A stretch of 64,000 nucleotides of DNA from Prosthecobacter sp. (GTDB lineage Bacteria; Verrucomicrobiota; Verrucomicrobiia; Verrucomicrobiales; Verrucomicrobiaceae), in NCBI RefSeq assembly GCF_020439865.1, contig NZ_JAGRPF010000110.1, positions 1 through 64,000 of the forward strand, given 5' to 3'. The notes under the pieces are model-generated. The model was not told the origin of the DNA, did not search any database, and saw only the letters and a list, made by a program, of their open reading frames with translations. The position numbers and the translations under genes were made by a program. Numbering within the stretch: position 1 is the first letter of the stretch; every line of letters starts with the position of its first letter. This document shows positions 1 through 10,417 of this stretch, piece after piece.

Positions 1-29
1 AGCAGCTTACTGGAACGAAACTCAACTAA
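1..29 (+). CDS. 3' tail of an upstream gene (partial)
   Basis: One frame reads through the first bases and ends at a TAA at 27-29, giving a C-terminus of QLTGTKLN. It stops 12 bases before the RND pump start. In heavy-metal RND operons the gene before the pump is usually the periplasmic adaptor (membrane fusion protein) or the outer-membrane channel, so this is probably the end of one of those. Only eight residues are visible, too few to identify it. Confidence 0.3.
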
Positions 30-41
30 TCCAGCACGACC

Positions 42-3000
42 ATGCTCAACTTCCTGTTGGAGTTTTCTGTCCGGCAGCGCGCTCTCGTGCTGCTCGGGGC
101 TTTCTGCCTTCTTGGCGGCGGGCTTTATTCGCTCATGCATCTGCCCATCGACGCCGTGCCGGATCTCACCGGCCCGCAGGTGCAGGTGAATGTTTCCGTG
201 CCCGCCCTCGCGCCCGAGGAATCGGAGCGCGCCGTCACACGGCCCATCGAAATGGCGCTCAGCGGCATGCCTGGCGTGCTCGATTCGCGTTCCATCACCA
301 AATTCGGCCTCAGCCAGGTCACGGTCGAGTTTGAGGACGGCACGGACATCTTCCGCGCACGTCAGCTCGTCACGGAGCGCCTTACCGCTGTCATGCAGGA
401 CCTCCCGCCCGGCAGCGAGCTCAGCCTCGCACCGATCAGCACCGGTCTCGGCGAAATCTTCTACTACACGCTGCATTGGAAAAAGGACGCGAAAGAGCGC
501 CCCGCCGATGAGCGCGAAGGTTTGATGCGTCTGTGGGAAACGCACGAGTATGTCGTCAAACCCATGCTGCGCACCGTGCAGGGCGTGGCGGAAATCAACA
601 GCAACGGCGGCCACCAACGTCAGGTCACTGTCGAGCCCATGCTCGAGAAGCTGAAGGCCGCCAACATGACCGTCGGCGAGCTTGCCGACATCATCCGCGG
701 CAACGTGGAGAACGCCGGCGGCGGCATCATCAACCGCGATGGCGAACAGCTCACCATCCGCAGCGTGGGTCGTGTTAGCACGGCGGAGGAGATCGCGAAG
801 CTGCCGATCAAATTCGGTGCGGCGGTGCAGCCGATGAAGGTTGAAGACGTCGCCAAGGTGCAATGGGGCGCCGGATTCCGCGGCGGCGCGGCCACGATGG
901 ACGGCGATGAAGTGGTGCTCGGCACGGTCATGATGCTCATGGGCCAGAACGCCCGCGTGGTGTGCCACCGGGTCGAGCCGAGGCTGGAGGAGATTCGTGA
1001 GAAGTTGCCGGCCGGAATGGACATCACCGTGGTGTATTCACGCAGCGACCTTGTCGAGGCCACCGTTGGCACCGTGGAGAAGAATCTCGTCGAAGGCGCC
1101 GTGCTCGTCGTCGTCGTTTTGCTGGGCCTGCTGGGAAACTGGCGCGCGGCGCTCATCGTCGCGATGGCCATCCCGCTTTCGTTCCTCTTTGCCATCAGCG
1201 GCATGGTTCAGGGCGGCTGGTCGGGCAATCTCATGAGTCTCGGCGCGGTGGACTTCGGCCTCATCATCGACGGTGCGGTCGTCATGGTGGAAAACATCGT
1301 GCGACGCCTCGGTCTCAGGCAGCATCATCTCGGCCGCATTTTGACTCGGGAGGAGCGCAGCCGCGAAGTGCTCGCGGCGAGCAAGCAGATGGCCTCGCCG
1401 ATGTTCTTCGGCGTGCTCATCATCACCATCGTCTATCTCCCGATCCTCACGCTCACCGGCATTGAGGGGAAAATGTTCCGTCCGATGGCTGTGACGGTCA
1501 TTTTTGCACTTGCCGGAGCCTTGCTGCTCGCGCTGACGCTCATGCCCGCCATGTGCTCGTTCTTCCTCGGCGGTGACATCAATGAGAAAGAGAACTTCAT
1601 CATCGCGGGGCTCAACCGTATCTTCCAGCCACTGCTGCGGTTTGCCATCAAGGCACGCTGGGTCGTCACCTTGATCGCCGTCGGCTTCTTTGCCTTCTGC
1701 GGCTGGAAATTCACCACGCTCGGCGCCGAGTTCGTGCCGAAACTCGATGAAGGAAGCATCGCGGCGATGATTTACCGCAAGGTCGGCATGAACCTCAAGG
1801 AGTCGCTCCACGAGGACCTCGAACTCGGCAAAATGGTGCGCGAGAAATTTCCGATGGTGACACGCTTCTTTACGCGCAGCGGCACCAGCGAGGTGGCCAC
1901 CGACCCCATGCCGCCGAACGAGACCGACTTCTACGTTTTCTACAAGCCGCTCAAGGAATGGCCCAAAGGACCAGGCATGCCGACGACGAAGGAGGAACTC
2001 ATGGCCGCGATCGAAGAAGAAGCGCTGCGCGAGCATGAAGGTCAGACCATTGAGTTCGGCCAGCCGATCGAAACGCGCTTCAACGAGATGATGGAGGGCA
2101 CGAAGGCCGAGCTCGCCGTGCGCATCTACGGCACGGACTTCGACATGCTCGAAAAGCTGGCAAACCAAGTCAAAGACATCATCAACGACACCCCCGGCGG
2201 CGAGGCCGAACTCGAAACCGACGGCCGTCCGAGCACCGTGGTGCTTCAGGTGAAGCGCGATGTGCTCACGAAGTACAACGTTCCGCTCGCCGAGGTGAAC
2301 CGTGCCGTCTCCGCCGGACTTGGCGGCGAGGTTGCCGGTCAGGTCGTCGAAGGCAATCGCAAGCGTGACATCGTCGTGCGCCTTCCTGAAGAGGATCGTT
2401 CCAAGGAGGAGATGATGAAATCACTGCCGCTGCGTGTCGGCGACTACGGCATGATACCGCTTGGCGATGCCGTGGAAATCCGCACCGAAAAAGCCGTCGA
2501 TCCCATCCGCCACAGCCGCACGCAGCGACGCGCCGCCTTGCTCGTCGGCGTTAAAGGTCGCGACATGGAAGGCTTCGTCAATGAAGCAACCGCTCGCATC
2601 AAAAAGGAGGTTCCATTCCCCGAGGGTTACGACTTCGAGTTCGGCGGCACCTTTGAGAACCTGCAGGAAGCCCGCGCCCGCCTCGCCATCGTCGTTCCTA
2701 CGGCGCTGGTGCTGATCTTGATGCTCATCTTCTTCGCCTTTGGCAGCGTGCGGCAGACGTTGCTCGTCGCCACCGGCATCCCGCTTGCTCTGACGGGCGG
2801 CATCATTGCCCTCGGTCTGCGCGGCATGCCCTTCAGCATCACGGCGGCGGTAGGCTTCATCGCGCTGAGCGGTGTTGCCGTGCTCAACGGCCTCGTGCTC
2901 GTGAACTACTTCAACGAGTTGCGTGAGGAAGGCATGAGCGTGCGGGACGCGGTGCTCAACGGGGTCGCAACACGACTTCGCCCCGTCATGATGACCGCGC

Positions 3001-3191
3001 TTGTTGCCGCGCTCGGCTTTGTGCCGATGGCTCTGGCTCATGGTGCGGGAGCCGAAGTGCAGCGCCCGCTGGCCACCGTTGTCATTGGCGGCATCATCAG
3101 TTCCACTCTGCTTACCCTGCTCCTCCTGCCGATGCTGTATGACTGGATTGAGCGGCGGGTGAAACCTGACGAGGCGTCCGCGGAAAGCTGA
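42..3191 (+). CDS. Heavy-metal efflux RND transporter permease (CzcA/CusA family)
   Basis: Inner-membrane proton-driven pump that exports metal ions from cytoplasm or periplasm through a tripartite complex with an adaptor and an outer-membrane channel. The 1049-residue length and layout fit the HME-RND family: an N-terminal membrane helix (residues about 10-30), a large periplasmic porter loop, a first membrane block at about 345-530, a second large loop, and a final membrane block at about 890-1035. The segment DFGLIIDGAVVMVEN near residue 405 matches the HME-RND helix-4 signature; the DFG...DGA form is typical of pumps for divalent cations (Co/Zn/Ni/Cd) rather than Cu/Ag, but the substrate is inferred. 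The start follows the upstream stop by 12 bases without a Shine-Dalgarno, consistent with an operon. A hairpin terminator follows. Confidence 0.93.
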   Translation: MLNFLLEFSVRQRALVLLGAFCLLGGGLYSLMHLPIDAVPDLTGPQVQVNVSVPALAPEESERAVTRPIEMALSGMPGVLDSRSITKFGLSQVTVEFEDGTDIFRARQLVTERLTAVMQDLPPGSELSLAPISTGLGEIFYYTLHWKKDAKERPADEREGLMRLWETHEYVVKPMLRTVQGVAEINSNGGHQRQVTVEPMLEKLKAANMTVGELADIIRGNVENAGGGIINRDGEQLTIRSVGRVSTAEEIAKLPIKFGAAVQPMKVEDVAKVQWGAGFRGGAATMDGDEVVLGTVMMLMGQNARVVCHRVEPRLEEIREKLPAGMDITVVYSRSDLVEATVGTVEKNLVEGAVLVVVVLLGLLGNWRAALIVAMAIPLSFLFAISGMVQGGWSGNLMSLGAVDFGLIIDGAVVMVENIVRRLGLRQHHLGRILTREERSREVLAASKQMASPMFFGVLIITIVYLPILTLTGIEGKMFRPMAVTVIFALAGALLLALTLMPAMCSFFLGGDINEKENFIIAGLNRIFQPLLRFAIKARWVVTLIAVGFFAFCGWKFTTLGAEFVPKLDEGSIAAMIYRKVGMNLKESLHEDLELGKMVREKFPMVTRFFTRSGTSEVATDPMPPNETDFYVFYKPLKEWPKGPGMPTTKEELMAAIEEEALREHEGQTIEFGQPIETRFNEMMEGTKAELAVRIYGTDFDMLEKLANQVKDIINDTPGGEAELETDGRPSTVVLQVKRDVLTKYNVPLAEVNRAVSAGLGGEVAGQVVEGNRKRDIVVRLPEEDRSKEEMMKSLPLRVGDYGMIPLGDAVEIRTEKAVDPIRHSRTQRRAALLVGVKGRDMEGFVNEATARIKKEVPFPEGYDFEFGGTFENLQEARARLAIVVPTALVLILMLIFFAFGSVRQTLLVATGIPLALTGGIIALGLRGMPFSITAAVGFIALSGVAVLNGLVLVNYFNELREEGMSVRDAVLNGVATRLRPVMMTALVAALGFVPMALAHGAGAEVQRPLATVVIGGIISSTLLTLLLLPMLYDWIERRVKPDEASAES

Positions 3192-3216
3192 GCTCAGAAA
3201 TCTTAATCAAGACGGG

Positions 3217-3250
3217 AGGCCGCCTCAGGCACACGCCGGAGGCGGCCTTT
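3217..3250. terminator. Bidirectional hairpin between convergent genes
   Basis: A 9-bp perfect inverted repeat, AGGCCGCCT at 3217-3225 and AGGCGGCCT at 3240-3248, with a 14-base loop and TTT after it. It lies between the stop of the RND pump and the convergent RlpA-like gene. Its position and symmetry suggest rho-independent termination, although the T-run is short. Confidence 0.6.
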
Positions 3251-3304
3251 AAGGGCCAAAACAAGCAGCACTGTTCGCAGCGAGGACTTCGGATTAATCT
3301 CGGA

Positions 3305-3904
3305 CTACCGCTGTGGATAGCCGGGCGGAGGTGGAGGAAGACCGGAGGGTGGTGTGGTGGTGCCGTAACCTGCCGGAGGGGGCGCACCGTAGTTCGTGGT
3401 CGGCGCTGGCGTGGTTCCATATCCCGCAGGTGGAGCGCCGTATCCCGGCGGCGAAGATCCATAGCTTGCAGGGGCCGCACCATAGCCGGCCTGAGATGGG
3501 GCGCCGTAGTTTGTCGTTGGGGCAGCGCCACCAGGGATTGTCTTGGCCGTCACCGTTACATCGCCGAGCTGATGATAAGGAATCTGAATGTACTCTGCCG
3601 CAGCGCGGGAAAGATTGATGATGCGGTTGGGATAAGACGGGAAGCGGTCATTGACGGTCACATTCACTGTGCGGCCGTTGCTGTTGTTCTTCACCTTGAC
3701 CACCGTCCCGAAGGGCAGGGTGTTGTGCGCGGCAGTCCAGCCCTGCGGGTAATAAAGCTCTCCCGAACTCGTATGATGCCCCGCGTAGAGATCTGCCACG
3801 TAGGAGGCGTAGCCTCGCGCCTTGTAGGCGGGTTTGGCGCAGCTTGCCAGCAGGACCGGCAGCGCGATGGCGATGGATCGAAGGAGCATGGATAAGTTCA
3901 TCAT
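3305..3904 (-). CDS. rlpA: RlpA-like septal-ring lytic transglycosylase family lipoprotein
   Basis: A 199-residue lipoprotein. The signal peptide ends in a lipobox (LLASC, Cys22), so it is probably lipid-anchored. Residues about 30-125 form an RlpA double-psi beta-barrel with the family motifs TAAHNTLPFGT, NGRTVNV, NDRFP and RIINLSRAAA. The His of TAAH and the Asp of NDRFP correspond to residues important in Pseudomonas RlpA, which cleaves peptidoglycan strands lacking stem peptides. The last 65 or so residues are a low-complexity Pro/Gly/Tyr tail with repeats such as YGAPPAGYG, probably a disordered wall-spanning linker; no SPOR domain is present. Three in-frame ATGs lie within the first six codons (3904, 3901, 3889), so the exact start is uncertain. 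It is divergent from the following hydrolase. Confidence 0.85.
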   Translation of the reverse strand: MMNLSMLLRSIAIALPVLLASCAKPAYKARGYASYVADLYAGHHTSSGELYYPQGWTAAHNTLPFGTVVKVKNNSNGRTVNVTVNDRFPSYPNRIINLSRAAAEYIQIPYHQLGDVTVTAKTIPGGAAPTTNYGAPSQAGYGAAPASYGSSPPGYGAPPAGYGTTPAPTTNYGAPPPAGYGTTTPPSGLPPPPPGYPQR

Positions 3905-3963
3905 CTGCTGGTGCTGACCATAACCGGATTGGCACCCGACACAATCCTGCTCATCATCCGGGT

Positions 3964-4938
3964 GTGAAAAGAACGCGTGTCATGTTTGCCGCCTCATTGG
4001 TTCTGCTGCCGCCTCTGGCCGACTGGTTCGCGGCCGATCAGCTCGCGCATCCGCCGCGCAGGCCGTTGCAGAATTATCATCGCGAGTTTCTGGCCGACCC
4101 TTCGGCGCACGGCGTGGTGGTGAAGTCGTTCACCTGCAGCAACAGAACGCCCTGTCTCATGTGCGAGCCCGATCCGACGGGCGCGGTCGGAAAACGCGGG
4201 CGGGCGATTCGCGAGCAACTGGAGAAGAAGAATCTCGTGCTGCCGCCCGCCGGACGGATTGTCGGCAATCTGGTGCTCGTGCATGGCCGTCGAGGTCGGA
4301 AAGAGGATTACCTGCTCATCGCTGAGCGCTTCTGCGCCGCAGGATTTCGCTGCCTGCTTCCGGATCTGCCGGCACATGGAGATCACCCGGGCGGGACAGC
4401 CTGTTATGGGGTGAAGGAATGGCCGATTCCTGTGCTGGTGCTGCGTGAGGCGGCGGCGAAGTTTGGATTTGATCCCCAACCATGCGGAATCATGGGGATT
4501 TCAATGGGTGGTGCCGTGAGCATTCGTGCGACGGTGAAAAATGAAATGCCCTGGCGCACGGCGGTGTTTGTCTCAACGTTTGACTCGTTGGATCATGTCG
4601 TGCGGCATCAGGCTTCGGAGCTGGTGGGCTCGTGGTGCGGTTCAGGGCTTCACTGGATCACCGGCAGAGTGTTTGAATGGCAGACAGGCATGCAGATCGG
4701 TGCAGCAAACTCCCTCGCACTGGTTCCTGATTTGAAATGCCCGACGCTGATCGCCCATGGAAATTCCGACAGCGTGATTCCTGTCGAGTATGGCAGGCCG
4801 CTCTTTGAAGCGCTTCCGACGAACATCGAAAAGCGCTGGATCGAAATCCCGGGCGCAGATCACGACAACGTGCTGATCACTGATTTTCCCATCTACTCGG
4901 AGATGGCGGAGTGGATGCTGCGCCACGTTCCCAATTGA
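3964..4938 (+). CDS. Exported alpha/beta hydrolase
   Basis: About 324 residues with an alpha/beta-hydrolase fold. The oxyanion strand LVHGRRGRKEDY is followed by the nucleophile elbow GISMGG (Ser180), and the triad is completed by Asp269 in HGNSDSVIP and His300 in GADHDN. The substrate cannot be told; the fold covers esterases, lipases and acyl-peptidases. The first 20 residues (KRTR, then a hydrophobic stretch) look like a signal peptide or anchor. I chose the GTG at 3964 because it keeps the positively charged n-region; an ATG at 3982 is the alternative. The frame is open further upstream, to 3844, but that would overlap the divergent RlpA gene and lacks a natural N-terminus. A CxxC pair (TPCLMC, about residue 60) is unusual. 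The gene ends 7 bases from the convergent neighbour. Confidence 0.8.
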   Translation: MKRTRVMFAASLVLLPPLADWFAADQLAHPPRRPLQNYHREFLADPSAHGVVVKSFTCSNRTPCLMCEPDPTGAVGKRGRAIREQLEKKNLVLPPAGRIVGNLVLVHGRRGRKEDYLLIAERFCAAGFRCLLPDLPAHGDHPGGTACYGVKEWPIPVLVLREAAAKFGFDPQPCGIMGISMGGAVSIRATVKNEMPWRTAVFVSTFDSLDHVVRHQASELVGSWCGSGLHWITGRVFEWQTGMQIGAANSLALVPDLKCPTLIAHGNSDSVIPVEYGRPLFEALPTNIEKRWIEIPGADHDNVLITDFPIYSEMAEWMLRHVPN

Positions 4939-4945
4939 AGCCGGT

Positions 4946-6016
4946 TTAGGCAGCCGGATCTCGAAGCTCCACTCCACCGCAGTCGGAGCAGGCGGCGGTG
5001 CCGGTCTGATACTCGGCGCCGCAACGAGGGCAGGTGGGCAGCTTCGAGGAAGACGGCGGGTCGTAGTCCTTCTCGGCCAGGTCCTCCTGCTTGAAGAAAG
5101 CCTGAAGCGCCTCGGCTTCGAGAGAGAGTGATTCGTTTTTCGACCAGCCCGCGACGTAGCGTGCTTCGCGCCAGAATTGAACTGCAGTCTGCAGCCAGCG
5201 CTTTTCATCCAGCAGGCCGTGCCAGGCGAGCGGATGCGGCGGCTCCTCCTTTGTGCTCAGGCTCACGCCGTCAAAGGCACGCATCGTGAGCTGAGGCAGA
5301 AAGGCGATGCCGAGTGCCCGCCAGCGCCGGTGGGGCAGTGAAACCTTCCGGGTGGCCCGCAGGAACAACCAGCATTGCGCAAACTGAAGCAGAAGCAGCA
5401 CGCCGGCGGCGGCGAGAACAACGACACTGTCGCCGAAGCGGTGATACAGCGCGCTGATGACTCCGAAACACCAGATGAAGTGAATCGTGGCGACCATGCG
5501 CAGTGCACGAGTGGTTTGTGCCGCAACGGATGCGGCGTTGGCTGCGTCTTTGGTCCGGAGCGTGCTGCGTGCAAATTTGAGGAAAGCGCTGCGGCGCTCC
5601 TCGGCAGTCAGGTCGCGCCACGCTTCAAGACGCTGCTTCCAGGTTTCTGCCAGCGCGTTCGATGACAGACGAATGCGGGTGATGGCATCGAGATGCAGCG
5701 TGGTTTCGTCAGCTCGCGGCGACAGTTTTTCCCACGGGATGGTGACGGTCATGTCGTCGGTCAATCGCACGCGCAGCGAGTCGTGCTCGGGCACAAACAA
5801 CCATGGCAGTGCCAGGGTGTGTGCCTGCATGGGAGGCAGCGGGGCAAGCAGCACGGGCGAGCCGCCGCCGATTTGGAATCGTGACCAGGGCCGGATCGTA
5901 CGCCAGACGGATTTGTCCACACCAGCGGCCATCCAGGCGGCGGATGGCACGAGGCGAAGGCATTCGATCAGATACAGCAGCGCGAATACTGCGAAAAGCG
6001 TCTGGCCGTCGGTCAT
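4946..6016 (-). CDS. Membrane protein with C-terminal zinc ribbon, unknown function
   Basis: A 356-residue protein I do not recognise as a named family. It has a hydrophobic N-terminal segment (about 5-30), a long soluble part, and two membrane segments in the middle (about 185-205 and 210-232: the stretches around WCFGVISALYHRF and VVVLAAAGVLLLLQF). The C-terminus carries a rubredoxin-like zinc ribbon CPRCGAEY...CSDCGG (C-x2-C-x10-C-x2-C). Such ribbons often occur at the ends of bacterial membrane proteins of unknown role. It starts 3 bases after the stop of the DUF2167 gene on the same strand, so the two are almost certainly co-transcribed and may work together at the membrane. Confidence 0.7.
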   Translation of the reverse strand: MTDGQTLFAVFALLYLIECLRLVPSAAWMAAGVDKSVWRTIRPWSRFQIGGGSPVLLAPLPPMQAHTLALPWLFVPEHDSLRVRLTDDMTVTIPWEKLSPRADETTLHLDAITRIRLSSNALAETWKQRLEAWRDLTAEERRSAFLKFARSTLRTKDAANAASVAAQTTRALRMVATIHFIWCFGVISALYHRFGDSVVVLAAAGVLLLLQFAQCWLFLRATRKVSLPHRRWRALGIAFLPQLTMRAFDGVSLSTKEEPPHPLAWHGLLDEKRWLQTAVQFWREARYVAGWSKNESLSLEAEALQAFFKQEDLAEKDYDPPSSSKLPTCPRCGAEYQTGTAACSDCGGVELRDPAA

Positions 6017-6019
6017 GCG

Positions 6020-6955
6020 TTATTGGCCGGGAGGCTGCTGACGGGCGCCAAAGAGCTTGGCAAAGAATTTTTTGATCGCGGCCAGCACGCCGATGACCAC
6101 GAGTATGATCCCCTTGCCAAGTTTGGCGATCAACGCGCCGAGTTTCCCGAACAGCCCCATCTTGGCTGCCGCAAATGCTCCAGTGCCGGCAATGAGCGCG
6201 GTGAGACCGTATTTTGCGACCTTGTCGCCTTCGCGGAACTCGGCGTAGCGTTCACCTTCGATGTAGCCGAAGCCGGCGAGGATTTTTTCCTGCTCGGCGA
6301 TCATCTGCTGCATCTCCTCGGGTTCGCAGACGAGGGTGACTTCCATCACGCCTTTGCGGCCGAGAAGGCGCGTGTTGTAGTTGATGGAGACGCCATTGTT
6401 GTCGAGCGACTTCAGGCGCGTGCCCCATTCGAGATTGTGGGTCTTTTCGTTGTAACGCGGAGGCACCACCCACCCGATAATCTCCAGTTCAGGCAGGCCG
6501 TGCTGGCGGCGGTATTCGTTTCCCTGCTTCTGGCCTTCGCGCAGGCTTTCCATCATCTCGTCGGCGTTGATCTGGTCTTTCTCGTCGTCCTTCACATAGC
6601 CGGATTCATCGAACTCAAAGATGATCCATGGGCCAAGACCTTCGACGGTCAGCATGCCGAGTTCGCGATTCGTCGCAGGATTGGCATACATCTCCATCAA
6701 TTTTCGCGTGCCGTCTCCGGCAGTGAAACGGTAGCCCTTTGGAATGACGATCTCAGCCTTGTCGCCGAGCAGTCCTTTGCCTTCGCGGGTCCAACCGAGC
6801 TTTTCAATCGCATCAATGCGCTGCTGAATGCGCTGTTTGATTTCCTCCGGCGTCGGTTGTTTCGGCGCGGCGGGGCTGGGTTGCTGGGCTTGGGTGATGG
6901 ATGCAACTGCCAGGCAGGCCAGCAGCAAAGCGTGCGGAATGAAAGAATGCTTCAT
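6020..6955 (-). CDS. DUF2167 membrane-anchored protein
   Basis: A 311-residue protein starting at the ATG at 6955, which gives a clean signal peptide (MKHSFIPHALLLACLAVASI, cut near TQAQQ). The body matches the DUF2167 family as I know it: IPKGYRFTAGDGTRKLMEMY near the start, then LGMLTVEG, WIIFEFDESGYVKDDE, GWVVPPRYNEKTHNLEWG, LGRKGVMEV and GERYAEFREGDKVAKYGL. Two hydrophobic segments at the C-terminus (about 235-265 and 270-290) should anchor it in the inner membrane, with a short basic tail. The biochemical role of DUF2167 is not established. The frame stays open upstream, but that part runs toward the divergent + strand gene at 7074 and is not protein-like. Confidence 0.85.
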   Translation of the reverse strand: MKHSFIPHALLLACLAVASITQAQQPSPAAPKQPTPEEIKQRIQQRIDAIEKLGWTREGKGLLGDKAEIVIPKGYRFTAGDGTRKLMEMYANPATNRELGMLTVEGLGPWIIFEFDESGYVKDDEKDQINADEMMESLREGQKQGNEYRRQHGLPELEIIGWVVPPRYNEKTHNLEWGTRLKSLDNNGVSINYNTRLLGRKGVMEVTLVCEPEEMQQMIAEQEKILAGFGYIEGERYAEFREGDKVAKYGLTALIAGTGAFAAAKMGLFGKLGALIAKLGKGIILVVIGVLAAIKKFFAKLFGARQQPPGQ

Positions 6956-7073
6956 GCGACGCCAGTCTGGCCGGGACGACGGGAGATCGTCAAGGCGAGG
7001 TTTTGGCCGGATTCGTAATTGGCAGCTTCGGTCGGAGACGGCATGTTCGCGGGTCGTTGACACTTTTCCCCGC

Positions 7074-7850
7074 ATGTCTGAACCGGATGCCCCCCCAAAT
7101 GCTGCCCCACGTCGCGGACCTGGATGCTTTACCACTCTGTTGCTGACGCTCTTCGCGGTGATGATCGTCGGAGGTGTCGTCATCTGGAAGGTGGTCGATT
7201 CGGGATTCGGCATGAAGTGGCTGAAAGAGCACTTTCAGAAGCAGACCATTACAGAGACCTTCCGGGAAAGCGTTAAGCGCATCGCTTCAACTCAGGGAGA
7301 TGTGCTGGAGCTGGCCACGCTGGAATCGGAGGAGACGGTGACCAAGTTCGACACAAAGTCGCTTTTTAATGACGTGGTGTACCTCGGGACCACCGTTTCT
7401 GAGATTCGGGCGATGGTCGTGTACCGCTACCATCTGAAGCTGTCAGACGACTGGAACCTTAGAGTCGAAAATGGCCGGTGTGTGGTGATCGCACCCGTCG
7501 TACGTCCGTCGCTGCCGCCGGCGATTCGTTCGGAGACGGTGGAAAAAAAGTCGGAAGCGGGCTGGCTGCGGTTTAATGCCTCGGAGAATCTGGCGGAACT
7601 GGAAAAGGGAATGACCTCCATTCTGGAACAGCGTGCGTCGACTCCAGGAAAACTCAGACATGTGCGCGAGGCCTGCAGGGAGTCGGTGGCAAAGTTCGTT
7701 CAGCACTGGGTGCTCAGAGAGCAGAAACTGCATGAGCAGGAGGGGATCCGCGAAATCGTGGTGATATTCCCAGATGAGCCTGCGGCCAAAGATGCGGCGG
7801 AATCACGCAAACTACCGGCCACGTTGAAACTCGACGTCAACGCTGACTGA
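7074..7850 (+). CDS. Single-pass membrane protein, DUF4230-like
   Basis: A 258-residue protein starting at ATG 7074. A Pro-rich cytoplasmic N-terminus of about 18 residues is followed by one membrane helix (about 19-43, TTLLLTLFAVMIVGGVVIW) and an extracytoplasmic domain. The order of features (a beta-rich part with a YLGTTVSEIRAMVVYRY strand, a GRCVVIAPVVRPSLPP segment and a C-terminal helical region) resembles DUF4230 proteins, but this is a pattern judgement and not certain. It is divergent from the DUF2167 gene, with 118 bases between them that must hold both promoters. It converges with the prepilin-like gene, leaving only 4 bases between the two stops. Confidence 0.6.
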   Translation: MSEPDAPPNAAPRRGPGCFTTLLLTLFAVMIVGGVVIWKVVDSGFGMKWLKEHFQKQTITETFRESVKRIASTQGDVLELATLESEETVTKFDTKSLFNDVVYLGTTVSEIRAMVVYRYHLKLSDDWNLRVENGRCVVIAPVVRPSLPPAIRSETVEKKSEAGWLRFNASENLAELEKGMTSILEQRASTPGKLRHVREACRESVAKFVQHWVLREQKLHEQEGIREIVVIFPDEPAAKDAAESRKLPATLKLDVNAD

Positions 7851-7854
7851 GGGC

Positions 7855-8310
7855 TCAAGGCTGGTTGCCAGCCGGGTCGTAGAGCAGCAGACCGGCATCG
7901 AATTTCACGAAGGTCAGGGCTCCGGGCAGGTCGGTGGGTCGAATGTTGGTGAGGCGAAAGAGCTTCCCCTTCCACGATCCATACTGACCGACGGTGCCGA
8001 CGATGAGATTGACTGCGGTTGCCTGCTTGTCGTTTTTCACGACGAATTCGGCCCCGCTCATTGTTGCGCACACTCCCAAGGAGACGATCTCCTGAGCGTT
8101 GCGCTGGTTGACCACCTTTTCCATCGCTTCCCCGTGAGGACTGCCATACCAGCCGAGCGCGACGCTGCTGAGAATGCCAATCAGGCAGATGATTGTGAGG
8201 ACCTCCAGAAGGGAAAAAGCTCGCGATCCATCATTCCTAAGACGGGAGGATGGAAGATAGGAAAGTCGCAAGAGGCGGGGCACGGGTTTATAATTACCAT
8301 AAATATCCAT
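7855..8310 (-). CDS. Orphan prepilin-type (pseudopilin) protein
   Basis: A 151-residue protein whose N-terminal third carries a type IV prepilin/pseudopilin signature: basic leader, then AFSLLEVLTIICLIGILSSV with the conserved Glu five residues into the mature part. The prepilin peptidase would cut before Phe. The usual Gly at -1 is Ala here, a tolerated but less common residue. Such proteins form type IV pili or type II secretion pseudopili; Verrucomicrobiota carry many stand-alone copies. No pilus or secretion gene is nearby. I chose ATG 8310 (leader of about 30 residues, with a weak GAGAG upstream); a start at 8349 is possible but would crowd the divergent gene at 8366. Confidence 0.72.
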   Translation of the reverse strand: MDIYGNYKPVPRLLRLSYLPSSRLRNDGSRAFSLLEVLTIICLIGILSSVALGWYGSPHGEAMEKVVNQRNAQEIVSLGVCATMSGAEFVVKNDKQATAVNLIVGTVGQYGSWKGKLFRLTNIRPTDLPGALTFVKFDAGLLLYDPAGNQP

Positions 8311-8365
8311 CAGTCGCAATCTCTCGTTTTGAACTGTGCTTGTTCGCACTTAGGACACATCAGAC

Positions 8366-9010
8366 ATGGAAACCGACTTTCTCGCATCATTCTCCCGACC
8401 TCAGCGTGAGGCGATCGAGTCTGCCGGCTACCGAGTGTGGCGCTGGGCGATCGCGCGTGAGGTGCTGAAGGCGCGCGTCTCCAAGGGGCGGATTCTGAAC
8501 GAATTAGGCGAGTTTCTGAAGACTTGGCTGCCGCCGGTCGTGCCAAGTGTGGAGGTAGACGAACTCAGTTTGGAGTTCAGCGTCGCACCGGGCCAACTGC
8601 ATCTCATCGGTGGAGATGAGCCTATTGTCGGATCCCCGGTGGAGCGGGCGCTGCTGCATCTTCCCGCCTTGCGCTCGTTTTGGAGCAGGGAACTGCGTCT
8701 CCAGCACTTCAATGCATTGCAGGCCATGGTGCCGAAAGCATGGATGCTGGATGACGCGACGATCCCTCCCGGCGCGGTGATTCATGGACTCGGCTTATCT
8801 TCATGGGAACAGTCGCTGCTGGTGTACGGTTCGGATTGGGAAATTCAGGATCAGCAAGGGCGTGTGCAGGATGACAAACTTCTGGCTTTGGCGTCACGAA
8901 ACAGCGTCTTGATCGCCGATTCACCACCCGGCACAAAACTCAACGCCAAATATGCGCGGAATGTCAGACATCGTGTAGTTTTGCGTTCTCTTGAAGCGTC
9001 ATCATCTTGA
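8366..9010 (+). CDS. Hypothetical protein
   Basis: A 214-residue soluble-looking protein that I do not recognise. It has no signal peptide or membrane segment. The N-terminal 50 residues are helical and basic; the rest is mixed, with several Trp/Leu-rich segments. Codon use looks ordinary for the window and the frame is uninterrupted. It is 47 bases upstream of clpX on the same strand and divergent from the prepilin-like gene, so it may be the first gene of the clpX transcription unit. Confidence 0.6.
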   Translation: METDFLASFSRPQREAIESAGYRVWRWAIAREVLKARVSKGRILNELGEFLKTWLPPVVPSVEVDELSLEFSVAPGQLHLIGGDEPIVGSPVERALLHLPALRSFWSRELRLQHFNALQAMVPKAWMLDDATIPPGAVIHGLGLSSWEQSLLVYGSDWEIQDQQGRVQDDKLLALASRNSVLIADSPPGTKLNAKYARNVRHRVVLRSLEASSS

Positions 9011-9057
9011 CGTGTGTCACGCGCCCGTGCGACAATACTGCATCTCAACAAAAACTC

Positions 9058-10344
<1,287 letters not shown>

Positions 10345-10417
10345 GGTTCTGTTACAAAGCAGGGGTGAAAATTCTGCTGGAGGTTTGACGCCTCCGCAGG
10401 TCATAGTGTGCGTCATC

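Noticed and set aside
1038..2168. Minus-strand frame of 376 codons opposite the RND pump
   Set aside because: Shadow of the RND pump; His/Arg-rich translation without domains.
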